In this document: in pieces, positions 29,104-38,011 of the stretch
How the letters are laid out: each line of letters starts with the position of its first letter
Position numbering within the stretch: position 1 is the first letter of the stretch
Assembly (NCBI GenBank): GCA_019639255.1
Contig: JAHBSF010000037.1
Location: 1-50,220, forward strand
DNA length: 50,220 nt
Source: Acidobacteriota bacterium
Lineage (GTDB): Bacteria > Acidobacteriota > Blastocatellia > RBC074
Direction: 5' to 3'
Made by a program: the position numbers and the translations under genes
Notes under the pieces: model-generated
What the model was told of the DNA's origin: nothing
The model's database searches: none
What the model saw: the letters and a program-made list of their open reading frames with translations, nothing else

Positions 29104-30564
29104 TTATCTCTCTCCGGTCCACAACCGATACTGCTCGGCAGCCTGCGCCTCGAGCATCGGCAATCCGCCGAGCGTCCTGCATCCACACGCCCGCGCCTGC
29201 TTCAGCAACTCCGTCTCTTCCGGGTTGTAAACCAGATCGTAAACCAACCCCGCACCCGACAATTTCTCCACGGCAACGGGACTGCCGCCCTCGCTGTGCC
29301 CCTTCATACCCACCGGCGTACAGTTGATCACCACATCCGCCCGCCCATCAAATTCCCCTATCCCCGCACCCGAACAACCGAACTCAGCCGCCAGGCTCGC
29401 TGCACGCGCCGCATCTCTTGCGTAAACCCTCACCCGCGCCCCGCGCTCGCTCAACCCGTACACTACCGCCCGCGCCGCCCCCCCTGCTCCAATCACCGCC
29501 GCATCTGCACCCTTCAACTCCACCAAACCTTCAAGCGGCCGCATAGCCCCAATCGCGTCCGTGTTGTAACCAACCAGTTCATCTCCCTCGATCACAACCG
29601 TATTAACCGCGCCTATGCAATCCGCCGCCTCATCCACGCGATCCAGGTAATCCCGTATCGCCGTCTTGTGCGGTATCGTCACGCTCAAACCGCGCAGATT
29701 CCACTCCATCCCGCGCGTGCGCGGATTCACCATCAACTTTATAAACTCTCCGAGATCCGCAACCTCGAACGGCAGATAAACCGCATCCCGGCCCGCGGCG
29801 CGAAACGCAGAATTGTGTATCATCGGCGAACGCGAATGACCTACGGGATACCCTATGACCCCGTAAATCTCGCTCTCCCTCGACAACTCCCCCACACGGT
29901 AAAGATCCCGCATCTCCTCAATAGTCGGCTGCCCCGGCGCACTTTCGGCCCCGGGCGCAAGCGCGGCAAAGGTCAAAAATGCGCCCCTCGATACGCCCAG
30001 CACCCTCGTAGCCATCCCCGCCATCCCCATCCCGAGCGCGATCACCGGACGATTCCCCGCGCGATCCATCAGATCAAACAACCGCACGCAATCGGTGATC
30101 TTCTCCGCCCTTGTTGCAATCTTCACCACGCGCGCCGGCGTCGCCGACAGCCGGTCGTATATGGCGCCGGGATCAGCGGGCGTATGCAAAAAATCGTGCT
30201 CCGAACATATCACCCGCTCCCACGATACGGGCGGAGCCTGACCTGCATAACTCTCGACCAGATCGGCCTCTAAATCGGCGTAATCGAGCCGTGCGCGCAA
30301 CTCCGGCGCAAGCGACTCCCAAAAACGTCTGCGTTCAGTCAAAGTCAGATCGCGCCCGCCGCCCTGCTCACCCGGCCTGAAAGTAAAAATGATCTTCGCA
30401 TCCAGACCATCGATCACGCCCGGCAATTCATCCAGCACGCGCCGCAGCTCCCCTTCATCGAGCAGGTCAAAACGCAATTCGACCGCATCGGCCTCGACCG
30501 CGGCGCGCCCGATCGCAGCCAGAAACTCCTCTGCTCCTGCTTCCGTCACCGGCACACAGATCAT
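29104..30564 (-). CDS. aroDE: Bifunctional 3-dehydroquinate dehydratase/shikimate dehydrogenase
   Basis: 486 residues catalysing two consecutive steps of the shikimate pathway. The N-terminal type I dehydratase (about 1-215) has VELRFDLLD, the His of CSEHDF and the Schiff-base Lys of VVKIATRA. The C-terminal dehydrogenase (about 235-486) has GYPVGHSRSPMIHN, the catalytic Lys in SVTIPHKTA, IGAVNTV, YNTDAIGAM and the nucleotide loop VIGAGGAARAV. Fusion in this order is known from plants, chlamydiae and some other bacteria. The start at 30564 has AGAAGG two to eight bases upstream and is separated from the upstream gene; an ATG seven codons earlier would overlap that gene. The last residues GER and TAA stop are from the extra family A end. 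It is the last gene after the nucleotidyltransferase-like gene, 10 bases downstream of it. Confidence 0.95.
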   Translation of the reverse strand: MICVPVTEAGAEEFLAAIGRAAVEADAVELRFDLLDEGELRRVLDELPGVIDGLDAKIIFTFRPGEQGGGRDLTLTERRRFWESLAPELRARLDYADLEADLVESYAGQAPPVSWERVICSEHDFLHTPADPGAIYDRLSATPARVVKIATRAEKITDCVRLFDLMDRAGNRPVIALGMGMAGMATRVLGVSRGAFLTFAALAPGAESAPGQPTIEEMRDLYRVGELSRESEIYGVIGYPVGHSRSPMIHNSAFRAAGRDAVYLPFEVADLGEFIKLMVNPRTRGMEWNLRGLSVTIPHKTAIRDYLDRVDEAADCIGAVNTVVIEGDELVGYNTDAIGAMRPLEGLVELKGADAAVIGAGGAARAVVYGLSERGARVRVYARDAARAASLAAEFGCSGAGIGEFDGRADVVINCTPVGMKGHSEGGSPVAVEKLSGAGLVYDLVYNPEETELLKQARACGCRTLGGLPMLEAQAAEQYRLWTGER

Positions 30565-30574
30565 GACCTTCTCT

Positions 30575-31666
30575 TCATTCCGCATTTTTTCGCGTCTTCA
30601 TTTCCGCGCTTTCCGCGGTCCCTCTTTTCACTCGCGCGCGAGGCGTTTCCATCAATCCGACCGACTGCGCCGCGTACGCCGCCGTGCGCCGGCCGAGGCA
30701 CCCGGCCTGATACAACCAGCGCGGGCTTTCATTGAAATTCCCGCCCATCTCCACCGTCGCTTCCACCGGATTCGGCCAGTGACGCTTCAGTTCCGTGAGC
30801 GAGCTTAGCGATAAACGCAGACCGCGCCGTATCTGCAATCGGAACCCGAACGGCTGCGCCCATTCCGCTTCGACCGCGGCGATCATCCATCCGGGCAATC
30901 TTGTGTTGCGTATGCGGTCGGGCAATCCGGTCTTGTCGACTCCGAGCATATCGCATACAAGCGCAATCGCGCTCGCAGTCCATCCGGCCTGTTTTCGATC
31001 CTCGCCCAGACACACGTCCCAGTCGAATCCCGCGCCCGCCGCCTCGACCGCCGCGGCGATGTCGCACCCCCACAACGCGCGGTTCGCTCCGTGCCTGAGC
31101 ATGTGTATGCACAGGAAGCGCAGACTGTCCTCCGGCGCAAGCACGCGAATACCCACCCCGTCCAGATCCTTCAGCCGCGACCGCGCCCATACTTCGTCGA
31201 TGCGCCGGTCGTAAAACTTGTCGAATCCCGAATGCAGATCCACAATCATTTCCCTGTACTCGGGCATCTGCATCAACTCATCCGCGCGCCTGTAATCTGC
31301 GCGCCTCACGCACAGATCTATGTCGCCGCAGGGCCGCAAACCCGGCTCCGGATACAGATCCTCAAGCGCCCATCCCTTGACCAGCACCGCGTCGATCCCC
31401 GCACGCCCGAGCGCCTCTACTGCGGTCTTCAGTTCGCGCCGGTGCAGTTCGTTTTTCAGCACGCAGCCATAATAGCTGCGGCGCAACTCCTCGCCCGCCG
31501 CCCCGGCGCGCGAGGATGCGTCAAGCCGTCTCCACACCAAACCCGCAACGCCTGCGCGCACCGCCAGATCCGCCGCCGCCGAGAGTTCTTCCGCCCTCAG
31601 ATCGAGCGGCGTGCAACTGCGGCGCCAGCTTCCCTCAAGCGCGCGCTTTAACAACGCAGCCTTCAT
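30575..31666 (-). CDS. Nucleotidyltransferase-like protein (NTP_transf_5 type)
   Basis: 363 residues. Residues 88-120 contain the nucleotidyltransferase signature: AVLVKGWALEDLYP with K97, then RPCGDIDLCV with the metal-binding D115 and D117. The rest is helical and matches the uncharacterised NTP_transf_5 family, frequent in polysaccharide loci of several phyla; the substrate is unknown. The start is set at 31666 (MKAALLKRA) because the upstream part of the frame ([13 protein letters not shown]) is repeat translation; the ribosome site is weak. Its stop lies 10 bases before AroDE. It is the only gene between AroDE and the glycan locus proper, so it may belong functionally to the latter. Confidence 0.85.
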   Translation of the reverse strand: MKAALLKRALEGSWRRSCTPLDLRAEELSAAADLAVRAGVAGLVWRRLDASSRAGAAGEELRRSYYGCVLKNELHRRELKTAVEALGRAGIDAVLVKGWALEDLYPEPGLRPCGDIDLCVRRADYRRADELMQMPEYREMIVDLHSGFDKFYDRRIDEVWARSRLKDLDGVGIRVLAPEDSLRFLCIHMLRHGANRALWGCDIAAAVEAAGAGFDWDVCLGEDRKQAGWTASAIALVCDMLGVDKTGLPDRIRNTRLPGWMIAAVEAEWAQPFGFRLQIRRGLRLSLSSLTELKRHWPNPVEATVEMGGNFNESPRWLYQAGCLGRRTAAYAAQSVGLMETPRARVKRGTAESAEMKTRKNAE

Positions 31667-31684
31667 CCCGGAAAACCGCAAAGA

Positions 31685-31775
31685 AAGATAACGGAACAAA
31701 CGGAAATAGACGAAAAACACGAAAATCGTCGAACTTTCCGCAGTTTTCGTTTTTTTTCGTTTGTTCCGTTATCTT
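31685..31775. repeat. Family A inverted repeat, copy i (degenerate)
   Basis: Arms begin AAGATAACGGAACAAACG on both sides, but the inner halves have diverged. It ends four bases before the stop of the transferase/CapD-like gene and lies upstream of the nucleotidyltransferase-like gene. Confidence 0.8.
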
Positions 31776-31779
31776 ATTC

Positions 31780-33567
31780 TCAGTTCGTGAATGATTCCTG
31801 ATCGATCCGAATGCGCATATGGCCCAGATCCAGGCCCAGATTGCGCAGCGCCGCAAGCCGGCCCGCCGGAACCTGCGCGGTCGATACCAGCACCTCGCGC
31901 ACTCCGTACCTTTTCAGCAGCCTCGGCACATCCTCGCTTCCGAATATGCGGTATCCGTGTATCCACTTCCCGACCTTGTTCCGGTCGTCGTCTATGAAAC
32001 CGAGCGGCAGGTATTTGTACTCCGGGTTGTTGATAAGCTCTCTGAGCAGCAGTTCGCCTCCGTCCCCCGCGCCGTAAATCAATACGGGACGCGCATCGGG
32101 CTGCGCATCGGCCCAGCGCCCGAGCACCGATCTCAGCAGCCGGAACGACACGCGGCTTGCGCTTACCAGAAACCCCAGCAGCAGCGCATCGAGCACAAAC
32201 ACGGCGCGCGAGGCGCCGCTCGTTCCACCCGCGCCGAAAATTCCAAACACGACCGCAGCGCTCGCCGCCACTCCGATGAATACCGCGCGCCCTATCGCGA
32301 CCAGATCCGCAATCCCCACGTACCGCCACAAACCGCCGTAAACTCCGCCTATCAGAAAACTCAGCATCTGCACCGCAATCACCAGCGGCAGCGATCGCAG
32401 GAAAATTCTCATCTGCACATCCGGCACGCCGTTTTCAAACCGCAGCAGATACGCCGAATGATAAGCCAGCGCAATCAGCATCACATCGATGATGATTTCC
32501 ATCATGCGGCGCTTGTAGGGAAATCCCACAAGCGCGCGCAGCAGCGTGTTGCCCTGAATCTCTTCTTCGCTTTCGTAAATGCGCACGCGCCCCAGATACA
32601 GACCCAGAGAAAACAGCACGAGTATGAATATCGCAACGAGCGCGATCATCGTGCCAAGCCGCATACCCCTTACGGCAAGCCCGAGCGCTCCGGCCCCGAT
32701 CGCCAATGCGTAAAGCAGCAGCACCGCCCTGCGCTCCGAAAGCCCGAGCGCAACCAGCCTGTGCGACGCATGATCGCGCCCGCCCCTCGATACGGGCCGC
32801 CCCGACAGCTTGCGCGTCACCGTCACGATCGCCGTATCGAAAATCGGTATCAGCATAATCAGCACCGGCGTTACAAGCACGGCGCTGATGTTGCGCGTCC
32901 TGTCATAACTCGACAGCAGCGCCATTCCCCCGAGCGAAAAACCCAGAAACATCGATCCGCAGTCGCCCATAAAGATCGACGCCGGATTCACGTTGTAGAT
33001 CAGAAACCCGAGAGCCGCGCCCCCCATCAGCGCCGGCAGCAGCGCCTGCGCTTCCTGCCCGTTGAGCAGGAACGTCGCCGTCATAAACGCGCACGCTATG
33101 GCCGATATCCCGGCTGCAAGCCCGTCCATGTTATCGAGCAGATTCACCGCATTCGTGATCCCCACCAGCCAGAAAATGGTCACGAATATGTTGAATGCTT
33201 CCGAATCGGTCCACTCCAGCCGCGTCCCGAAATACACCACCACCGAGGCTACAATCACTTGCAGCACCAGCTTGATCGGAGCCTTCAAGCCCCAAAAATC
33301 ATCCGCAAGCCCCGTCAGGAACATCAACGTCGCGCCGCCCAGTATCAGCCGCGCGCCGCCCGGCAACTGATCCTGAAAGAGCAGAAAACCGCAGATAAAC
33401 GCGGCGTATATCGCTACGCCCCCCATCAGCGCCGTCGGCCGGCTGTGCCATCTGTCCTCGCGCGGACTTGCAACCACACCCCACCGCCGCGCGCACCATC
33501 GCACAAACGGCGTCATCGCCGCCCCGACCGCAAACGTCAACAGACACCCCAGCAACCACATCACCAT
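31780..33567 (-). CDS. Polyprenyl-phosphate sugar-1-phosphate transferase fused to CapD-type N-terminal region
   Basis: 595 residues. The first 325 form a multi-helix WecA/MraY-type transferase, which starts lipid-linked glycan assembly by moving a sugar-1-phosphate (usually HexNAc-1-P) to undecaprenyl phosphate. Conserved motifs are D89-D90 (GLADD), NAVNLLDNMDGLAAG (139-153), FMGDCGS (199-205) and the His-rich loop DHASHRLV. After residue 340 a second membrane region (about four helices) and a Rossmann part (LIYGAGDGGELLLREL, FIDDDRNKVG) match the N-terminal half of CapD/FlaA1-type dehydratases. The catalytic SDR half is absent. The SDR gene directly upstream could complement it. It is probably the priming enzyme of the locus. 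Start MVMWLL at 33567 was taken; the ribosome site is weak. Confidence 0.9.
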   Translation of the reverse strand: MVMWLLGCLLTFAVGAAMTPFVRWCARRWGVVASPREDRWHSRPTALMGGVAIYAAFICGFLLFQDQLPGGARLILGGATLMFLTGLADDFWGLKAPIKLVLQVIVASVVVYFGTRLEWTDSEAFNIFVTIFWLVGITNAVNLLDNMDGLAAGISAIACAFMTATFLLNGQEAQALLPALMGGAALGFLIYNVNPASIFMGDCGSMFLGFSLGGMALLSSYDRTRNISAVLVTPVLIMLIPIFDTAIVTVTRKLSGRPVSRGGRDHASHRLVALGLSERRAVLLLYALAIGAGALGLAVRGMRLGTMIALVAIFILVLFSLGLYLGRVRIYESEEEIQGNTLLRALVGFPYKRRMMEIIIDVMLIALAYHSAYLLRFENGVPDVQMRIFLRSLPLVIAVQMLSFLIGGVYGGLWRYVGIADLVAIGRAVFIGVAASAAVVFGIFGAGGTSGASRAVFVLDALLLGFLVSASRVSFRLLRSVLGRWADAQPDARPVLIYGAGDGGELLLRELINNPEYKYLPLGFIDDDRNKVGKWIHGYRIFGSEDVPRLLKRYGVREVLVSTAQVPAGRLAALRNLGLDLGHMRIRIDQESFTN

Positions 33568-33574
33568 CCGAAAA

Positions 33575-33619
33575 CTTTCCGTTTGTTCCGTATTGTTCCG
33601 TTTGTTTCGTTATCTCTCT
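33575..33619. repeat. Family A one-armed copy j
   Basis: A single right-type arm (CCGTTTGTTTCGTTATCTCTC) with one internal repeat of GTTCCGT. It ends seven bases before the stop of the SDR gene and abuts the start of the transferase gene. Confidence 0.75.
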
Positions 33620-33626
33620 TCACCCC

Positions 33627-34619
33627 TCACGACGGAGCAAAATCCGCATCCTGCGGCATCCTCGCGCGCTCGTACTCGATGACGCTCGCGAGTATCTCGT
33701 CAAGCCCGCGCTTCGGTTCGTACCCGATCAACCGCCCGATCTTGGTCAGATCCGGCACGCGCCGCTGCATATCTTCGAATCCTTCCTCATACGCTTCTTC
33801 ATACGGCACCGTCCGGATTTCGGATTCCGATCCCGCCAATTCCCTCACCCTTTCCGCAAGCGCAAGTATCGTGACTTCCTCGGTGCTCCCCACGTTATAG
33901 ACCTCGCCCACCGCGCTCGGATGCTCCGCCAATCCTATCAGCGCCCCAACCGCATCCGATACGTGCGTAAAACACCGGCTCTGCCGCCCGTCGCCGAATA
34001 CGGTGAGATCCCGCCCGGTAATCGCCTGCCGCACGAAGTTCGGAACCACCATCCCGTAGCGCCCCGTTTGCCGCGGCCCCACGGTATTGAACAATCTGGC
34101 GATCACCGTAGGCACGCGCTTTTCCTTCCAGTAAGCGATGGCCAGAAACTCGTCTATCGCCTTCGAGCAGGCGTAACTCCACCTCCCCTTGTGCGTCGCG
34201 CCCATCACCAGATCGTCGTCCTCGCGAAACGGAATCCTTTCGAGCTTGCCGTAAACTTCCGATGTCGAAGTCAACAAAACGCGCTTGCGCTTCTTTGCGG
34301 CAAGTTCGAGCACTACTTCGGTGCCGCGTATGTTCGTTTCTATGGTCTTGACCGGACTCTCGACTATCAATCGCACGCCCACGGCCGCCGCCAGGTGATA
34401 CACGATATCGCACAGATCCACCAGCTCCGCCGTCAACCGCGTATTCGTCACCGAATCCAGATGATAATGAAAATTTGAATTACCCTTCAGATGCTGTATG
34501 TTTTCGACCGATCCCGTAGAAAGATCGTCGATGATGTAGACCTCATCCCCGCGCGCAAGCAGCCTTTCGGCCAGGTGCGAGCCCACGAACCCCGCCCCTC
34601 CCGTAATCAATACACGCAT
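33627..34619 (-). CDS. NAD-dependent sugar epimerase/dehydratase (extended SDR)
   Basis: 330 residues. The NAD-binding loop GGAGFVGSH (7-15), STSEVYG (118-124) and the catalytic pair Y149-K153 (SYACSK) define an extended SDR acting on a nucleotide sugar. NTVGPRQTGRYGMVVPNFV and FGDGRQSRCFTHVSD are close to UDP-glucuronate decarboxylase and dTDP-glucose 4,6-dehydratase-like enzymes; the precise reaction is not resolved. AGGAGG is placed seven bases before the ATG, one of the best ribosome sites here. It lies directly upstream of the priming transferase, with a one-armed repeat in the 59-base gap. It probably makes an activated sugar for the glycan. Confidence 0.92.
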   Translation of the reverse strand: MRVLITGGAGFVGSHLAERLLARGDEVYIIDDLSTGSVENIQHLKGNSNFHYHLDSVTNTRLTAELVDLCDIVYHLAAAVGVRLIVESPVKTIETNIRGTEVVLELAAKKRKRVLLTSTSEVYGKLERIPFREDDDLVMGATHKGRWSYACSKAIDEFLAIAYWKEKRVPTVIARLFNTVGPRQTGRYGMVVPNFVRQAITGRDLTVFGDGRQSRCFTHVSDAVGALIGLAEHPSAVGEVYNVGSTEEVTILALAERVRELAGSESEIRTVPYEEAYEEGFEDMQRRVPDLTKIGRLIGYEPKRGLDEILASVIEYERARMPQDADFAPS

Positions 34620-34668
34620 TCAGAACCTCCTGTAAGTTAAATCAAACCAGCCGACTTCGGGGCGAAAA

Positions 34669-34760
34669 AGAGAGATAACGGAACAAACGAAATAAAACGA
34701 AACAAACGGAAACATTCAACTTTTCCGTAATTTTCGTTTCATTCCCGATACTGTTTTCTC
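34669..34760. repeat. Family A inverted repeat, copy k (right arm degenerate, partly coding)
   Basis: The left arm is canonical (AGAGAGATAACGGAACAAAC). The right arm keeps TTTTCCGT and TTTTCGTTTCATT but then diverges. The GT4 gene on the minus strand ends inside it (stop 34716-34718), so its last residues MKRKLRKS are translated from the repeat. Confidence 0.75.
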
Positions 34761-35981
34761 TGCTCCGGGCAATTCCCGGTACAACCCTTCGATATCGCCG
34801 ATCAATCTCCGCTTTGAAAGCTTCAAGTGCACGAACGCTTGCCCGCGCTTGCCCATCTCCCGGCGCATTGCGGGATTTGCAACCAGATATTTCAACGCTT
34901 CCGAGAACGCTTCGGCGTCTCCGCTCGGCGCCGTCGCGCCGTGCTCCCATACCCTGACTCGCCCGAAACTCCCAACGCGCGCTCCGAGCAGGTCAACTAC
35001 GCCGCCCACTTCCGTAGCCGCAACCGCGCATCCCGCGCTCATACCCTCGATCAGCGTCAGCGGCGTGCCCTCATTCAAAGAGGTCAGCGCGACTATGTCC
35101 AGATCGGCGTAAAGCGATTGCGCATCCCGGCGAAACCCGGTAAACGAAACCCTGCCGTCCAGCCCCAGCCCGCACGACTGAGCTTCGAGATCTGCGCGCA
35201 GATTCCCGTCGCCGATTATTACAAAGTGGGGGAATTCCGAAACCGCTTCGTTGTTGATCAGTTTGTGCGCGGCTTCGAGAAATAGAGCGTGATTTTTTAC
35301 TTCTACCAGCCTGCCGACGATGCCGATCAGCGGCCTATCATGTCCCACTCCAAGCTCCGAGCGCAATCCGCCCGGCGTCTGCAGCGCATCGTCGAAATTC
35401 AGTCCGAGCGCAATGACATCCACCCGTCCCTTGCGCCCCACGCCGAAATGCCCGTGAATTTCGCGCCGCTGTTGCTCGCTTATAGTAATGATACGGTCCG
35501 TCGCAATGCGCGCAAGCACGCGTTCTATGGCAAGAAACAGGCGCGTTTTGAACGGCGAAAAATAACTGTGAAATGTATGCCCGTGAAACGTGTGAACGAC
35601 GTGCACGCGGCGCGGCCGCAGCAGAAGCGCCCCCGGCGTGAGCCATTTGTAAAGCAGCGCGGCGATTCTGCCCGCTGCGCCCGCCTTCGCCTTGTGCGTA
35701 TGAACGATATCGGGCCTGAAGCGCAGCATCAGCCCGAACAGTTTCCAGATTACGAAAATATCCCGCCACCCGATTTCGCGGCTCATTTCGGGAATGACTA
35801 CGGGTTCGACTCCGGCCTCGCGCGCAAAATACCCCATATCGCCCTCGCCCGGCGGCACCGTTCCGGTAACGAGGAGCGTTTCGAACTCGCCGCGGTTCAA
35901 CCCCGCCGAAAGCCATACGACGTGTTTGGCCGGCCCGCCGATGTTCAACCGGTCGATTATGCGCAGAACGCGAATAGCCAA
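34716..35981 (-). CDS. GT4 family glycosyltransferase
   Basis: 421 residues with a GT-B fold. The N-terminus has the acceptor-side loop RLNIGGPAKHV and DIVHTHKAKAGAAGR; the C-terminal donor domain has GIVGRLVEVKNHALFLEAA, FVIIGDGNLRADLE and the nucleotide-sugar motif LNEGTPLTLIEGMSAG. The family makes retaining transfers from UDP/GDP-sugars to lipid-linked oligosaccharides. The start is TTG at 35981, with no good ATG near the conserved N-terminus. The eight C-terminal residues derive from family A copy k; the usual last helix (LYRELPG) precedes them, so the original stop was probably lost when the repeat arrived. The gene lies between AsnB and the SDR gene, each side bounded by a repeat. Confidence 0.93.
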   Translation of the reverse strand: MAIRVLRIIDRLNIGGPAKHVVWLSAGLNRGEFETLLVTGTVPPGEGDMGYFAREAGVEPVVIPEMSREIGWRDIFVIWKLFGLMLRFRPDIVHTHKAKAGAAGRIAALLYKWLTPGALLLRPRRVHVVHTFHGHTFHSYFSPFKTRLFLAIERVLARIATDRIITISEQQRREIHGHFGVGRKGRVDVIALGLNFDDALQTPGGLRSELGVGHDRPLIGIVGRLVEVKNHALFLEAAHKLINNEAVSEFPHFVIIGDGNLRADLEAQSCGLGLDGRVSFTGFRRDAQSLYADLDIVALTSLNEGTPLTLIEGMSAGCAVAATEVGGVVDLLGARVGSFGRVRVWEHGATAPSGDAEAFSEALKYLVANPAMRREMGKRGQAFVHLKLSKRRLIGDIEGLYRELPGAEKTVSGMKRKLRKS

Positions 35982-36003
35982 AATGCACCGGCCCCCTGTG
36001 GAA

Positions 36004-36100
36004 AGAGAGATAACGGAACATACGAAATGAAACGAAAAGAACGGAAAAGTTGAATATTTCCGTTTGTTCCGTCTTATTTCGTTTGTTCCGTCATCTCTCT
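36004..36100. repeat. Family A inverted repeat, copy l
   Basis: Arms of about 43 bases with several mismatches; the outer boxes are GAGAGATAACGG and CCGTCATCTCTC. It ends five bases before the AsnB stop and lies 22 bases upstream of the GT4 start. Confidence 0.88.
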
Positions 36101-36105
36101 TCTCT

Positions 36106-37995
36106 TCAATCGATGAACTCGCGATGCCACAATTCGAGCATCAGCAGATTCCACAACGCAAAGCCGTGATCCGCCCGCCGCTCCACGTGATCCTCAAACC
36201 GCCGCCGCACCGCACTCTCATCGAAATACCCGCGCCGCCGCGACTGCTCCGACAGCAGCGCGTCCCTCAAAAGCTCCTTCATCTCCCCGCGAAACCATTC
36301 GCTCACCGGCGCGCCGAAACCCATCTTGCGGCGCTCTACGTTTTCTCGCGGCAACAGATCGCCGAAAGCGCGCTTCAGAATATATTTCGATTCCCGCCCG
36401 CGCAGTTTCATCCCCACCGGCAGCCGCGCCGCAAGTTCCATCACCTCGTGATCCAGAAACGGGGAGCGCGCTTCCAGGCTGTTGGCCATCGACGTTATAT
36501 CGACCTTCACCAGCAGATCGTACGGCAGGTACGTTTCTACATCCACCGCCATCGCCGCTTCGACCGGATCGAGCCTTGCTGCGCGCGCGAAATGCTCCTC
36601 CATCCAGCCTTCAGGAGACGATCCGTTCAACCCGGCGCGAAACTCCCGCGAATACATATCCGATTTATCCGCACCGCTGAAATACCCCACCCACCGCCCA
36701 TATCGAACATCCATCGGTTCGGCGGCTACCTGAAGAAACCGGCGCGCGCGCCGCAACCTGCTTTTTGAATCGAGCGAATCCGGAATGACGCTGCCGAGCA
36801 ACCGCGCAGCCGCACCGCTCCCCGGCACACCCCGAATATACGAAGCAATTCGGTTTCCCAGATAACGTTCATAACCCGCAAAACTTTCATCTCCGCCGTC
36901 GCCGTTTAACGCCACCGTAACCTCGTTGCGCGTCAGTTGCGAAACGTAAAAGGTCGGCACGGCGGATGAGTCGGCATAAGGCTCGCCGTAATGCCTGACG
37001 AGCGTCGGCAGCACTTCGATCGCATTCGGTTCAACGATGAATTTTCTGTGATCCGCGCCCCAGCGCCGGGCTATGCGCTCGGCGTGTTCGGTTTCATCCC
37101 ACGCCGCTTCATTGAAACCTATGGAAAAGGTTTTTACGGGCTGCGCCGATTGCTGCGCCATAAGCCCGACAATAATGCTTGAATCTATGCCGCCCGAAAG
37201 AAATGCGCCCAGCGGCACGTCGCTTATCATTCTCAACCGCACGGCTTCGGACAGTTTTTCGCGCAGCGCTTCGCACGCTTCCCGCTCGTCGAGTTTCAGT
37301 TTGGGCGCGTAATCGAGCCGCCAGTAACGCTCGATTCTTTCAGTCCACCCCTCGGGCGTTTGTTCAAAGACGAGGAAATGCGCGGGCGCGAGCTTGCGAA
37401 TCGCGCGGAAAGCCGTATGCGGAGCCGGAATATAACCCCACGACAGATACGCGTTTATCGCCGGGTGATCGACTTCGCGCGAAACTTCGGCGTCGGCCAG
37501 AATCGCCTGCAATTCGGATGCAAACAGCAACCTGTCGCCCGAGCGCGAGTAAAAGAGCGGCTTTTTGCCTACGCGGTCGCGCGCCAGAAACAATCGCCTT
37601 CGCGGGGCATCCCATACGCCGAAAGCGAACATCCCGCGCAGGTGTCTGAGGCAGTCGGTTCCCCATTGCTCGTAGGCGTGGACTATGGCTTCGGTATCGG
37701 TGCGCGTGCGGAAGCGGTGGCCGAGCGATTCGAGGCGGGAGCGCAGTTGCTGAAAGTTATAGATCTCGCCGTTGAAGGTGATCCATACGGTTCCGTCTTC
37801 GTTCGAGAGCGGCTGACGCCCCGATTCGGAAAGATCGATGATTGCGAGGCGGCGATGGCCGAGCGTGCAATGCGAATCGCTCCAGAAGCCTTCGGCGTCG
37901 GGGCCGCGATGATGTATGGCCGCAGTCATGCGCCGGATTGCGCCGGCATCCATGCTCTCGCCCCGTGTATGAACAATGCCTGCAATTCCGCACAT
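36106..37995 (-). CDS. asnB: Asparagine synthase-type glutamine amidotransferase
   Basis: 629 residues. The N-terminal glutaminase domain begins with the nucleophile C2 (MCGIAG) and has AAIHHRGPDAEG, FNGEIYNF and RDRVGKKPLFYS. The C-terminal synthetase has the ATP loop FLSGGIDSS and NGDGGDESFAGYERY. The length is that of the AsnB-like amidotransferases found in exopolysaccharide loci, including those associated with exosortase systems, so amidation of a glycan sugar is as likely as asparagine synthesis. The start must be 37995, as C2 becomes N-terminal after Met removal; the frame extends 120 codons upstream but only through repeat DNA. No Shine-Dalgarno sequence is visible. Upstream is entirely family B repeat, so its promoter is unclear. 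Confidence 0.94.
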   Translation of the reverse strand: MCGIAGIVHTRGESMDAGAIRRMTAAIHHRGPDAEGFWSDSHCTLGHRRLAIIDLSESGRQPLSNEDGTVWITFNGEIYNFQQLRSRLESLGHRFRTRTDTEAIVHAYEQWGTDCLRHLRGMFAFGVWDAPRRRLFLARDRVGKKPLFYSRSGDRLLFASELQAILADAEVSREVDHPAINAYLSWGYIPAPHTAFRAIRKLAPAHFLVFEQTPEGWTERIERYWRLDYAPKLKLDEREACEALREKLSEAVRLRMISDVPLGAFLSGGIDSSIIVGLMAQQSAQPVKTFSIGFNEAAWDETEHAERIARRWGADHRKFIVEPNAIEVLPTLVRHYGEPYADSSAVPTFYVSQLTRNEVTVALNGDGGDESFAGYERYLGNRIASYIRGVPGSGAAARLLGSVIPDSLDSKSRLRRARRFLQVAAEPMDVRYGRWVGYFSGADKSDMYSREFRAGLNGSSPEGWMEEHFARAARLDPVEAAMAVDVETYLPYDLLVKVDITSMANSLEARSPFLDHEVMELAARLPVGMKLRGRESKYILKRAFGDLLPRENVERRKMGFGAPVSEWFRGEMKELLRDALLSEQSRRRGYFDESAVRRRFEDHVERRADHGFALWNLLMLELWHREFID

Positions 37996-38011
37996 AAGGA
38001 CAATAGAAGCG

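Noticed and set aside
31819-33900. 693-codon plus-strand frame opposite the priming transferase
   Set aside because: An Arg/His/Gln-rich antisense shadow without domains, overlapping two well-supported genes.
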